15,502 bases of DNA, from the NCBI GenBank assembly GCA_001830475.1, contig MIAC01000278.1:3281-18782 (forward strand), written 5' to 3'. The stretch is from Rhodospirillales bacterium RIFCSPLOWO2_12_FULL_67_15. GTDB taxonomy: Bacteria > Pseudomonadota > Alphaproteobacteria > Rhodospirillales > 2-12-FULL-67-15. Of the stretch, positions 6,631 through 13,227 are shown piece after piece. Position numbers and translations under genes: made by a program. Under the pieces are notes generated by a model. That model was given only the letters and a program-made list of their open reading frames with translations, had not been told where the DNA came from and searched no databases. The number at the start of each line of letters is the position of its first letter. The stretch's first letter is position 1.

Positions 6631-8118
6631 CTACTCGACCACGGTCTTGAACGTCACGCCCGGCACCAGCGGCTGACCGCGGGCGAGCCCGTTCAACGCC
6701 TCGAACCATTCCAGCCGGTGGCTCGCGAACGGCATGCGCGCCGCCAGCGATTCCGCCGTGTCGCCGGCCTTCGCGGTGACGAGCGCGATTCGAAGTGGTT
6801 TCACTTGCGCGGCCTCCGCAGGCGAAAGCAGGCGGAAGGTATAGGTCGTGCGTTGCAATTCGGCGCGCAAGGATTCGGTCAGCCTCGGCGGCGTCACGAA
6901 CACCATGCGATAGATGCGCGATGGGTCGGCCCGGATCGCCACCAGCCGCACGTCCATGATTCCGCCCCGGGTGCGAACCTGCGACCGACCGGTCGCGCCA
7001 TCGAGGCCGTTGACGGCGATCGGCTCCACTTCGCGCAAGGCGAGGCGCGCGCCCCAGTCGCGAACGAGATAGTGCGCGAGCGGGCCCACGGCGCGGGCCT
7101 TGGCCTCGGTTTCCATGTCGAAGACGACGACGGATTGCTGCGGCCCGCGCGCCACCACCTGGCGGGGCGAGTTGAACAGCGCGAATCCCGGCGGCACGAC
7201 GAAACGGAAACGCAGTCCAGGGTGGATGAATTCGCGCCCGCGCCGGATTCCCTGGCGGGGATCGTCGCCGAAGGTCATGCCTTCGATGCGGGCGAGAAAG
7301 GCCTCGCGCTCGTAGCGGGGATTGGCCACGGCGCCGACGCGGGCCAACTCGATCGCCTGCTCGATGCGCTGCGCGGTACGCGGATGCGTGGACATGATGT
7401 TGTAGCGCTCTTCCGCCCCCGGCCGCCCCGCGAGCGCGGCCTGGAGCTGGTCGTGCGCCTCCATCTTGCGGAAGAAGCTGTTCAAGGCGCCGGGCGAATA
7501 GCCGACCCGGGTCATGTAGCGCACCGCGAGCATGTCCGATTCCATCTCTTGTTCGCGCGAATAGCTTTGCAGCGCGGCGGCGGCCCCGAACTGGACGAGG
7601 TCCCCGACCGCGCCGGGAACGCCGGCGGCCTGGCCGAGCACGCCCAAGACCGTCAGACCGATGTTAGCGGCCATCGCCTGGCTGTAGCGCTGGGCGGTAT
7701 GGCGGGCGACGACGTGGCCGATTTCGTGCGCCAAGACGCCCGACACCTCGGCTTCGTTGTCGGCGAGCGCGAGCAGGCCGCGGGTGATGTAGACGTAGCC
7801 GCCGGGCAGCGCGAAGGCGTTGACCTTGTCGTCGTTGAGGACGGTGAAGGTGTAGCGGAGGTTCGGCGTCTCCGCGACGCGGGCGAGCGATTCGCCGACC
7901 CGGCGAACGTAGTCGGCGAGCGCCGGGTCGTCGTAGGCGCCCCCGAACTCGCGCAGGATCTTGGGGTGTTCCAGCGCCCCGATGCGAAGCTCCTCGCCCT
8001 CCGACATGAAGCCGGTGAAGCTCTGCTGCCCGGTCGCCGGGTTGACCGTGCACGCGGCGAGCGGCGCGAGGAGGCCGAGGAGGGCGAGGGCGAAAGCGGG
8101 ACGGCGCATGACGGACAT
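6631..8118 (-). CDS. M48 family zinc metalloprotease lipoprotein
   Basis: The protein has 495 residues. A signal peptide (RRPAFALALLGLLAPLAAC) ends in a lipobox with C23, so it is probably anchored to the outer membrane facing the periplasm. The zinc site is HEIGH (131-135), with the third ligand E191 in the ExxxD motif EMESD (191-195). A substrate-loop-like stretch NAFALPGGYVYITRGLL (100-116) is typical of M48 proteases of the BepA/YfgC and LoiP type. Instead of TPR repeats the C-terminal half has a beta-rich domain (about 285-430) and a final LysM-like segment (KAGDTAESLAARM, LEWFEALNGL, LVPGVTFKTV; about 445-494) that may hold it at peptidoglycan. The likely role is envelope protein quality control, by inference. 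ATG 8109 (residue 4) is an alternative start; neither has a clear ribosome site. It is divergent from the nuclease-fold gene. Confidence 0.93.
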   Translation of the reverse strand: MSVMRRPAFALALLGLLAPLAACTVNPATGQQSFTGFMSEGEELRIGALEHPKILREFGGAYDDPALADYVRRVGESLARVAETPNLRYTFTVLNDDKVNAFALPGGYVYITRGLLALADNEAEVSGVLAHEIGHVVARHTAQRYSQAMAANIGLTVLGVLGQAAGVPGAVGDLVQFGAAAALQSYSREQEMESDMLAVRYMTRVGYSPGALNSFFRKMEAHDQLQAALAGRPGAEERYNIMSTHPRTAQRIEQAIELARVGAVANPRYEREAFLARIEGMTFGDDPRQGIRRGREFIHPGLRFRFVVPPGFALFNSPRQVVARGPQQSVVVFDMETEAKARAVGPLAHYLVRDWGARLALREVEPIAVNGLDGATGRSQVRTRGGIMDVRLVAIRADPSRIYRMVFVTPPRLTESLRAELQRTTYTFRLLSPAEAAQVKPLRIALVTAKAGDTAESLAARMPFASHRLEWFEALNGLARGQPLVPGVTFKTVVE

Positions 8119-8177
8119 GGTAGCAATATCGAGGTCAATTGTGGCGGGATGATGGACTCTCCTCTACCATTGCGGCC

Positions 8178-8969
8178 ATGCTTCGCCGCCGCCTCGCTGT
8201 TCGTCTGTTGCTCGCCCTGCTGGCTCTGCCGTGGCTCGCTCCGTCCGGGTTTGGTCAGGGGCCGCTCGCCGACGGCGACGCGGCGGAAGTGCGGCAAATC
8301 GTGGACGGAGACACCGTGATCCTCGCCGACAGCCGCGAGGTGCGCCTGGTCGGCCTCCAGGCGCCGAAGCTCGCGCTCGGGCGAAAAGATTTCAAGGACT
8401 GGCCGCTGGCGGAGGAATCGAAGCGTGCCGTCGCGGCGCTAGCGCTGGGAAAGCGCGTGACGCTCCGCTATGGGGGCACGCGCCTGGATCGTCACGGCCG
8501 CGCCCTCGCGCATCTCACCCGCGACGACGGCCTCTGGATTCAGGGCGAGATGCTGCGGCTGGGCATGGCCCGGGTCTATACTTTTCCCGACAATCGCACG
8601 CGCGCCGCCGAAATGTACGCGCTCGAGGCCGAGGCCCGCGCCGCGAAACGCGGCATCTGGGCGCATCCTTTCTACGCGGTGCGCACGCCCGAGGTCCTCA
8701 AGGGTGACATCGAAACATTTCAGATCGTCGCCGGAACGGTCGTCGAAGCGGCGGCGGTCAAGGGCACGGTATTCCTCAATTTTGGCCCCGACTGGCGCAC
8801 CGATTTCACCATCCGGATCGACGGCGCGGCGCTCAAGCTGTTCCGCGCCGCCAAGCTGGACCCGCTCGCGTTCAAGGGCCGGACGATCGAGGTGCGCGGC
8901 TGGCTCCGCTTCAAGGGCGGCCCGATGATCGACGCGAGCCACCCCGAGCAATTCACGCCTCGGCCTTAA
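8178..8969 (+). CDS. Exported staphylococcal-nuclease-fold protein, probably catalytically impaired
   Basis: The 263-residue protein starts with a signal peptide (MLRRRLAVRLLLALLALPWLAPSG). The SNase fold spans about 36-165: VDGDTVIL (42-49), VRLVGLQAPK (55-64), DRHGRALAHL (104-113) and GMARVYTF (129-136), ending RGIWAHPFY. Aligned to Staphylococcus nuclease, D45 matches D21, R56 matches R35 and R108 matches R87. The calcium ligand D40 is replaced by Q61 and the catalytic E43 by K64. Phosphodiesterase activity is therefore doubtful; nucleic-acid or other binding may remain. A second beta-rich domain (about 178-260, GTVFLNFGPDWRTDFTI, VRGWLRFKGGPMID) resembles an OB fold. ATG 8178 is chosen over the in-frame TTG 8139 because it begins a clean signal peptide. 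It is convergent with gluQ. Confidence 0.87.
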   Translation: MLRRRLAVRLLLALLALPWLAPSGFGQGPLADGDAAEVRQIVDGDTVILADSREVRLVGLQAPKLALGRKDFKDWPLAEESKRAVAALALGKRVTLRYGGTRLDRHGRALAHLTRDDGLWIQGEMLRLGMARVYTFPDNRTRAAEMYALEAEARAAKRGIWAHPFYAVRTPEVLKGDIETFQIVAGTVVEAAAVKGTVFLNFGPDWRTDFTIRIDGAALKLFRAAKLDPLAFKGRTIEVRGWLRFKGGPMIDASHPEQFTPRP

Positions 8970-8981
8970 AAATATTTCACC

Positions 8982-9818
8982 CTAGAATTCCGCCAGCGCC
9001 CGCACTTCCGCCGGAGCGCGCCCCGATTCGCGCAAGGCGCGCAAGGTGAGCGACTTGTCGCGCTTGGCGAAGCGCCGGCCGTCGCCGCCGGCGAGCAGCC
9101 GGTGATGGTGATATTCGGGCGTCGGCAGCCCGAGGAGGGCCTGCAACAGGCGATGGACGTGGGTCGCGGCGAACAGATCCTCGCCCCGAGTCACAAGCGT
9201 CACGCCTTGCAGCGCGTCGTCCACCGTGACGGCGAGATGATAGCTGGCGGGCGTCTCCTTTCGCGCCAGCACCACGTCGCCGAAGATTTCAGGCCGCGCG
9301 GCCTGCTCCCCCCGTTCGCGATCGGTCCAGGCGAGCGGCTCCGCCCAGCGCGACGCCCGGGCGACGTCGAGGCGGAGCGCGTAAGGAATCTCCGCCGCGA
9401 TCCGCGCGCGGCGTTCCGCTTCCGTCAACGCGCGGCAAGTTCCGGGATAGACCGGACCATCCGGGCCATGCGGAGCCGCCGCGGCGGCAGCGATTTCGGC
9501 CGCGATCGCACGCCGGGTGCAGAAGCAGGGATAGACGAGGCCGCCGGCCTCCAGGCGCGCAAGCGCCCGGGTGTAGTCGTCCATGTGCTCGGATTGGCGC
9601 CGCACCGGCGTTTCCCAGGAAAGCCCGAGCCAGGCGAGGTCTTCGCTCAGCGCCGCCTCGAACGTGCTCCGGCAGCGGGTGCGGTCGATGTCTTCGATCC
9701 GCAGCAGAAACCGCCCGCCCGCTTCGCGCGCGCGCCGTTCGGCGAACAACGCGGCGTGGGCGTGGCCGAGATGCAAAAGCCCCGTCGGGCTCGGCGCGAA
9801 ACGGGTGACGACAGTCAT
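8982..9818 (-). CDS. gluQ: Glutamyl-Q tRNA(Asp) synthetase
   Basis: This 278-residue paralogue of the GluRS catalytic core lacks the anticodon-binding domain, which is diagnostic for GluQ-RS. The enzyme activates glutamate and attaches it to queuosine at position 34 of tRNA(Asp). Visible are RFAPSPTGLLHLGHA (6-20, class I HIGH site as HLGH), RIEDIDRTR (40-48), the zinc site C98, C100, Y124 and C128 (CFC and YPGTC), and KRDKS (252-256) in place of KMSKS. The length suits the family (about 290-300). The start ATG 9818 is preceded by a weak GAAG. The gene sits 41 bases behind the HTH-ATPase-STAS gene on the same strand and may be read from that promoter, although the two differ strongly in base composition. 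Confidence 0.95.
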   Translation of the reverse strand: MTVVTRFAPSPTGLLHLGHAHAALFAERRAREAGGRFLLRIEDIDRTRCRSTFEAALSEDLAWLGLSWETPVRRQSEHMDDYTRALARLEAGGLVYPCFCTRRAIAAEIAAAAAAPHGPDGPVYPGTCRALTEAERRARIAAEIPYALRLDVARASRWAEPLAWTDRERGEQAARPEIFGDVVLARKETPASYHLAVTVDDALQGVTLVTRGEDLFAATHVHRLLQALLGLPTPEYHHHRLLAGGDGRRFAKRDKSLTLRALRESGRAPAEVRALAEF

Positions 9819-9859
9819 GATTCTTCGCCGGAAGGGATGGCAGAAACGAGTCGCACAAG

Positions 9860-9868
9860 CTAATCCAT
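9860..9868. repeat. Left copy of a 9-bp inverted repeat bounding the AT-rich segment
   Basis: CTAATCCAT here is the exact reverse complement of ATGGATTAG at 11023-11031. The copy includes the last codons and stop of the HTH-ATPase-STAS gene and marks the change from GC-rich gluQ-side DNA to AT-rich DNA. No target duplication is visible outside the pair. Confidence 0.4.
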
Positions 9869-10927
9869 AGATATGGCCGGTTTCTGAACTCGTTCGATCA
9901 TTTGCGTCACTTCCGGATTCGCTCGAATCGCGAAGAGTCTTATATTTGGGTGGTCTTGCCGAAATACGCGAAAAATCTCATCGGCGAATGCCTGGCCGAT
10001 TTGCGGCACGCCCTCGAAGTCCAATATAACTTCCGAGAAGTTTTCGAATCGCGCGAGTATGCGTTTTGCTTGTGAGCGGGAGACGAGTTGTTCGCCGGGA
10101 TATCGTCCTAGTTTGATGGGAACGTGAGTTTTTCGGAAATGAACGTCATCTCCCTCGTATTTCTCGAAAATCTGCCGCATTGTCCATGATGCATCGGTTG
10201 AAATCGCCATAAAAATGACGGTTCCACCCCGAAGCTCTGGCGGCTCTTGTCCTTCTATCCACCACTCGGATTCATCCTTTTTTTCGCGACCATAGAAAAG
10301 AGAATTCGCGCTAATTCGAAATTTGTCAAACATCCGGGACGTGAAAAAAATGCCCTCTCCGGAATGGCGTGCCGTATCCGAAGTAAGTTTTCCTTTTGAA
10401 AGTTCCAGCATGGCCGTGCGGGGATCGGGTAAATGAAAATCTCTTCGAATTTTTTCGAAAATACCTACGCCGTGGTCTATAACACGCATTCTGATTTCCG
10501 CGTAATCTTGTTCAAACGCAACAATTACGTCGGGGCTTGCCGAATGGTCGATGACATTGTTGAACATCTCGGTAAAGCCGTACTGACAAATATCGCGCAC
10601 ATTTTCAGGAATAGGTTTCAGGTGCGGCAAGATTCGAAAACGCCAAACCGTGTCTTCGGACGAGTGGGCTGTTATTTTGAGCTTTATGGCAATCGCAGAC
10701 AGTTTCTTGAGCGAATACTGGCGAGCGAAGGTGCGCCCTGTCGCTGTGACCAAGCCAGCGCGAATAAGGCGCTGCATGTAGCCAGAAATCGCCGCGCGCG
10801 AGAGCCCAAATTTTTGGACAGCTAAGGCCGAAATGTCTTTCGGATGTTCGCTTGCATTGCGAAGAATAAATTCGCGGACCTCGGGATTCTCGCGGCTGCG
10901 ACGAGGAGTTGTCATGGATATCTTCAA
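9860..10927 (-). CDS. Winged-HTH / GHKL ATPase / STAS-like DUF4325 fusion regulator
   Basis: Three domains are visible, numbered from ATG 10915 (351 residues). The first is a winged helix (10-70: ISALAVQKFGLSRAAISGYMQRLIRAGLV). The second is a GHKL/HATPase_c domain, with an N box around TEMFNNVIDHS (115-125), a G1 box DHGVGI (147-152) and a G2 box HSGEGIFFTSRMFD (184-197), which resembles anti-sigma-factor kinases. The third is a STAS-like DUF4325 domain (about 262-345: VSRSQAKRILARFENF, VILDFEGVPQIGQAFADEIFRVF). TTG 10927 opens the frame, but ATG 10915 is likelier. The DNA is strikingly AT-rich: 42% GC in the 60 bases 10261-10320 against 73% in 9361-9420, counted by hand, which indicates horizontal origin. 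Three 22-bp repeats lie upstream. A nucleotide-controlled DNA-binding switch is inferred; I know of no characterised target. Confidence 0.85.
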   Translation of the reverse strand: MKISMTTPRRSRENPEVREFILRNASEHPKDISALAVQKFGLSRAAISGYMQRLIRAGLVTATGRTFARQYSLKKLSAIAIKLKITAHSSEDTVWRFRILPHLKPIPENVRDICQYGFTEMFNNVIDHSASPDVIVAFEQDYAEIRMRVIDHGVGIFEKIRRDFHLPDPRTAMLELSKGKLTSDTARHSGEGIFFTSRMFDKFRISANSLFYGREKKDESEWWIEGQEPPELRGGTVIFMAISTDASWTMRQIFEKYEGDDVHFRKTHVPIKLGRYPGEQLVSRSQAKRILARFENFSEVILDFEGVPQIGQAFADEIFRVFRQDHPNIRLFAIRANPEVTQMIERVQKPAISMD

Positions 10928-10941
10928 CCCATGTAAATTTT

Positions 10942-11007
10942 AACTTGCTCCCTTGTAATGCCTAACGTATATTCTTGTCAATGATAACGAGTATCCTTGT
11001 TAAGTCT
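10942..11007. repeat. Three diverged 22-bp tandem repeats (candidate operator array)
   Basis: Units start at 10942, 10964 and 10986, each exactly 22 bases. All three share AAC at positions 1-3, CTTGT at 11-15, A at 17 and T at 22; units 2 and 3 also share G at 4, TAT at 7-9 and A at 18. The CTTGT cores fall at 10952-10956, 10974-10978 and 10996-11000, about two helical turns apart, so all would lie on one face of the DNA. They are 27-92 bases upstream of ATG 10915 of the HTH-ATPase-STAS gene, a natural autoregulatory site. Confidence 0.55.
10952..10981 (-). promoter_or_regulatory. Predicted sigma70-type promoter of the HTH-ATPase-STAS gene
   Basis: On the minus strand a perfect TTGACA (10981 to 10976) is followed, after 18 bases, by TACAAG (10957 to 10952), four of six matches to TATAAT. 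Both boxes overlap the ACAAG core of a 22-bp repeat, so a protein bound to the repeats would compete with RNA polymerase. The transcript would have a leader of about 30 bases before ATG 10915. Confidence 0.45.
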
Positions 11008-11022
11008 AGTAACCACCTTTTC

Positions 11023-11031
11023 ATGGATTAG
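11023..11031. repeat. Right copy of the 9-bp inverted repeat
   Basis: ATGGATTAG is the inverted partner of 9860-9868. It lies at the right edge of the AT-rich segment, just before the DNA becomes GC-rich again ahead of the esterase gene. At nine bases a chance match is possible. Confidence 0.4.
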
Positions 11032-11059
11032 TCCCCGGACTTCCTTAGGAACCCCCCTT

Positions 11060-11728
11060 ATGTCCAATCTTCCGCTGCTCGCCGGTCCCGCGCTCCCGCC
11101 CGCCACGGGCCAGCCCCCGCGCCAGGTGGTGCTGCTTTTGCACGGCGTCGGTGCCGACGGCAACGACCTGATCGGGCTCGCGCCCTTGTTTCAGCAAATC
11201 CTGCCCGAGGCGGCGTTCTTCTCCCCCAACGCGCCCCATCGATTCGACATGGCGCCCTTCGGCTATCAATGGTTCAGCCTCCGCGACTTCGGTCCCGAAG
11301 CGCGGCTCGAGGGCACCCGGGCCGCCGCGCCCATTCTCGACCATTACATCGATCACCTGCTCGCCATTTTCGGACTCAACGAGGAGAACATGGCGCTGAT
11401 CGGCTTTTCCCAGGGGACGATGATGGCGCTCCACGTCGGGCTTCGGCGCGCGCGGCCCTTGGCCGGGATCGTCGGCTATTCGGGGATGCTGGTCGGCGCC
11501 GAATTTCTCGCGGACGAGATTCGCGCGCGTCCGCCCGTTCTTCTCGTCCACGGCGCCGCCGATGGGATCGTGCCGGTCGAATCCCTCGACCAGGCAAAAA
11601 CGGCGCTCGACAAGAACAAGGTCCCGGTTCGCGCCCACGTGCGCCCCGGGATCGCCCACGGCATCGACGAGGAGGGAATTCGCCTGGGTCAGGAGTTCCT
11701 CAGGGAAGCCCTCGGCAAAAATGCCTGA
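11060..11728 (+). CDS. Alpha/beta-hydrolase: carboxylesterase/phospholipase family
   Basis: The protein has 222 residues and no signal peptide, so it is cytoplasmic. It carries the complete triad of the Abhydrolase_2 family: nucleophile S117 in GFSQG (115-119), D168 in GAADGIVP (165-172) and H200 in GIAHGID (197-203). The oxyanion region is LLLHGVGADGNDLIGL (25-40), and FFSPNAPHRFD (53-63) and WFSLRDF (71-77) are family-typical. Relatives include bacterial carboxylesterases and eukaryotic acyl-protein thioesterases acting on short acyl esters or lysophospholipids; the substrate here is unknown. ATG 11060 is chosen because AGGA (11047-11050) lies 9 bases upstream and family sequence begins there; the frame is open back to TTG 10997 across the foreign AT-rich edge. 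The gene is divergent from the HTH-ATPase-STAS gene. Confidence 0.92.
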   Translation: MSNLPLLAGPALPPATGQPPRQVVLLLHGVGADGNDLIGLAPLFQQILPEAAFFSPNAPHRFDMAPFGYQWFSLRDFGPEARLEGTRAAAPILDHYIDHLLAIFGLNEENMALIGFSQGTMMALHVGLRRARPLAGIVGYSGMLVGAEFLADEIRARPPVLLVHGAADGIVPVESLDQAKTALDKNKVPVRAHVRPGIAHGIDEEGIRLGQEFLREALGKNA

Positions 11729-11747
11729 ATCGCGATTCGAGTTCAAT

Positions 11748-11775
11748 TTGCATCCGCCCCGCCATCCTGTAGTAT
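11748..11775 (+). promoter_or_regulatory. Possible promoter of the HNH endonuclease gene
   Basis: TTGCAT (11748-11753), a 16-base spacer and TAGTAT (11770-11775, four of six -10 matches) lie in the 74-base gap after the esterase. The leader would be about 20 bases and holds the ribosome site GGGGAG (11791-11796). Confidence 0.35.
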
Positions 11776-11802
11776 TCCCCCGCTGCGAATGGGGAGCCCG
11801 AC

Positions 11803-12366
11803 GTGAGCATCGCCGTCAACAGTTTCCCGGCCTTGGTGCTGAATGCCGATTTCCGGCCGCTCAGCTATTTCCCGCTCTCGCTCTGGTCGTGGCGGGACAC
11901 GGTCAAGGCGGTGTTCCTGGAGCGCGTCAGCGTGGTCTCGGAATACGACCGGGCGGTGCGTTCGCCGAGCGCCCGGATCCAGCTTCCGAGCGTGATCGCG
12001 CTCAAGGAATTCGTGCCGATCGCGCGCCGGCCGGCCTTCACCCGGTTCAACGTGTTCCTGCGCGACCGGTTCCGCTGCCAGTATTGCAGCGGCAATTTTC
12101 CGACCGAAAACCTGACCTTCGACCACGTGGTGCCGCGCTCGCGTGGCGGACGCACGGTGTGGTCGAACGTGGTCACCGCGTGCGAGCCCTGCAACTTGAC
12201 CAAGGGCCGCCGCCTGCCCAGGGAAGTGGGTCTCGCGCTCAGGCGCAAGCCTTACGCGCCGACCAATGTCGAGCTGCAGGAAAACGGCCGGGGCTTTCCC
12301 CCCAACTACCTGCACGAAAGCTGGCGCGACTTCCTCTACTGGGACAGCGAGCTCGAATCGGCCTAG
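11803..12366 (+). CDS. HNH endonuclease family protein
   Basis: This 187-residue protein has an HNH domain at about 82-135. The zinc-knuckle pairs are C92/C95 (CQYC) and C127/C130 (CEPCN). The catalytic region is FDHVVPRSRGG (106-116) with D107 and H108, followed by N122 in SNVVTACEPCN (121-131). It starts with GTG 11803, supported by GGGGAG six bases upstream and by the family-typical N-terminus ALVLNADFRPLSYFPLSLWSWRDTVKAV. Chromosomal proteins of this type are widespread and stand alone; their substrate is not established, and the context here shows no partner methylase, toxin or phage genes. It should not be read as restriction or homing without further evidence. rpsD follows but has its own promoter. 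Confidence 0.93.
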   Translation: MSIAVNSFPALVLNADFRPLSYFPLSLWSWRDTVKAVFLERVSVVSEYDRAVRSPSARIQLPSVIALKEFVPIARRPAFTRFNVFLRDRFRCQYCSGNFPTENLTFDHVVPRSRGGRTVWSNVVTACEPCNLTKGRRLPREVGLALRRKPYAPTNVELQENGRGFPPNYLHESWRDFLYWDSELESA

Positions 12367-12388
12367 CTTTCCGGCGGTTTGCGGTCGT

Positions 12389-12416
12389 TTGACAGCGGGC
12401 CTTCCAGGCCTATACT
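12389..12416 (+). promoter_or_regulatory. Strong sigma70-type promoter of rpsD
   Basis: A perfect TTGACA (12389-12394), a 16-base spacer and TATACT (12411-12416, five of six) form the best promoter in the window. Its strength suits a ribosomal protein gene. Transcription would start near 12423. Confidence 0.8.
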
Positions 12417-12422
12417 GCCGCC

Positions 12423-12542
12423 CCTTAATTTCCGAGAACGCGGGCCGGCCCCAAGTGGCCGAGCGCCCCGCCGCCGGCGGATCGTTCGACGTGCGACCGA
12501 CCGGGGGCCTATCGGGACAACAACGAACGGAACCAAACTCAT
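12423..12542 (+). other. rpsD 5' leader, possible autoregulatory RNA
   Basis: About 120 bases separate the predicted start of transcription from ATG 12543. The leader holds the palindromes GGGCCGGCCC (12442-12451) and CCGCCGGCGG (12471-12480) and has only a weak ribosome site (CGGAA region). S4 represses its own synthesis through leader RNA structure in other bacteria, so this leader may do the same; no known motif was recognised. Confidence 0.3.
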
Positions 12543-13160
12543 ATGACCAAACGCGCCGAGTCCAAGTACAAGATCAACCGCCGTCTGAACGTGAACCTCT
12601 GGGGCCGTCCGAAAAGCCCCTTGAACCGCCGCGAATACGGCCCCGGCCAGCACGGCCAGCGGCGGGGGCGCAAGCCCTCCGACTTCGGCACCCAGCTCCG
12701 GGCGAAACAGAAGCTCAAGGGTTACTACGGCAACATCACCGAGCGCCAGTTCCGCCGCTACTACGCCGAGGCCTCCCGCCGGCGCGGCGATACCTCGGAG
12801 AACCTGATCGGCCTGCTCGAGCGGCGCCTGGACGCGGTCGTTTATCGCATGAAATTTGTTCCCACCGTCTTCGCCGCGCGCCAACTCGTCAACCACGGCC
12901 ACGTCAAGGTCAATGGCCGGCGGGTCAACATTCCGTCCTACCTGGTCAAGGACGGCGACGCCATCGAGCTCAAGGAGTCGTCCAAGCAGCTGGCGGCGGT
13001 GCTGGCGGCGAGCCAACTGGCCGAACGCGACGTGCCCGACTACCTCCAGGTCGATCACAAGGAGATGAAGGGCACCTTCGTGCGCACGCCGAAGTTCGGC
13101 GACGTCCCCTATCCGGTGCAGATGGAGCCGAACCTGGTGGTCGAGTTCTATTCGCGCTGA
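12543..13160 (+). CDS. rpsD: 30S ribosomal protein S4
   Basis: At 205 residues this is the normal length for S4, a primary 16S rRNA-binding protein that nucleates 30S assembly around the five-way junction of the 5' domain and contributes to fidelity at the S4-S5 interface. Visible are the basic N-terminus ([29 protein letters not shown]), [18 protein letters not shown], the S4 domain [19 protein letters not shown] with [24 protein letters not shown] (about 95-145), and the conserved end [18 protein letters not shown]. It has no cysteine, so it is the zinc-independent form. It is flanked by its own promoter and terminator and is not in the alpha operon, as is usual in alphaproteobacteria. Confidence 0.98.
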   Translation: MTKRAESKYKINRRLNVNLWGRPKSPLNRREYGPGQHGQRRGRKPSDFGTQLRAKQKLKGYYGNITERQFRRYYAEASRRRGDTSENLIGLLERRLDAVVYRMKFVPTVFAARQLVNHGHVKVNGRRVNIPSYLVKDGDAIELKESSKQLAAVLAASQLAERDVPDYLQVDHKEMKGTFVRTPKFGDVPYPVQMEPNLVVEFYSR

Positions 13161-13182
13161 AACGGGTATCCCGGAAAATCGC

Positions 13183-13216
13183 AAGGGCCGCGAAGTTTTT
13201 CGCGGCCCTTTTTCTT
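13183..13216 (+). terminator. Intrinsic terminator of rpsD
   Basis: AAGGGCCGCGAA (13183-13194) and TTCGCGGCCCTT (13199-13210) form a perfect 12-bp stem with a GTTT loop, followed by TTTC and more T, 22 bases after the rpsD stop. On the minus strand the T run is lacking, so it would mainly serve rpsD and not the convergent SulP gene. Confidence 0.92.
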
Positions 13217-13227
13217 TCGCGCTGCTT

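Noticed and set aside
8117..8170. Inverted ATGGTAG (8117-8123) and CTACCAT (8164-8170) between the divergent M48 and nuclease-fold genes
   Set aside because: Seven bases only, one arm includes the M48 start codon, and there is no regulator nearby; likely chance.
6619..8319. A 566-codon open frame on the plus strand across the M48 gene
   Set aside because: It is antisense to a protease with lipobox and HEIGH motif; its translation is His/Arg/Asp-rich and family-less.
10942..11007. CRISPR array
   Set aside because: Only three diverged 22-base units with no spacers between them and no cas genes; operator-like repeats fit better.
11803..12366. HNH gene as a homing endonuclease, restriction enzyme or phage remnant
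   Set aside because: Composition matches the chromosome, it interrupts no gene, and there is no methylase, intron or phage gene next to it.
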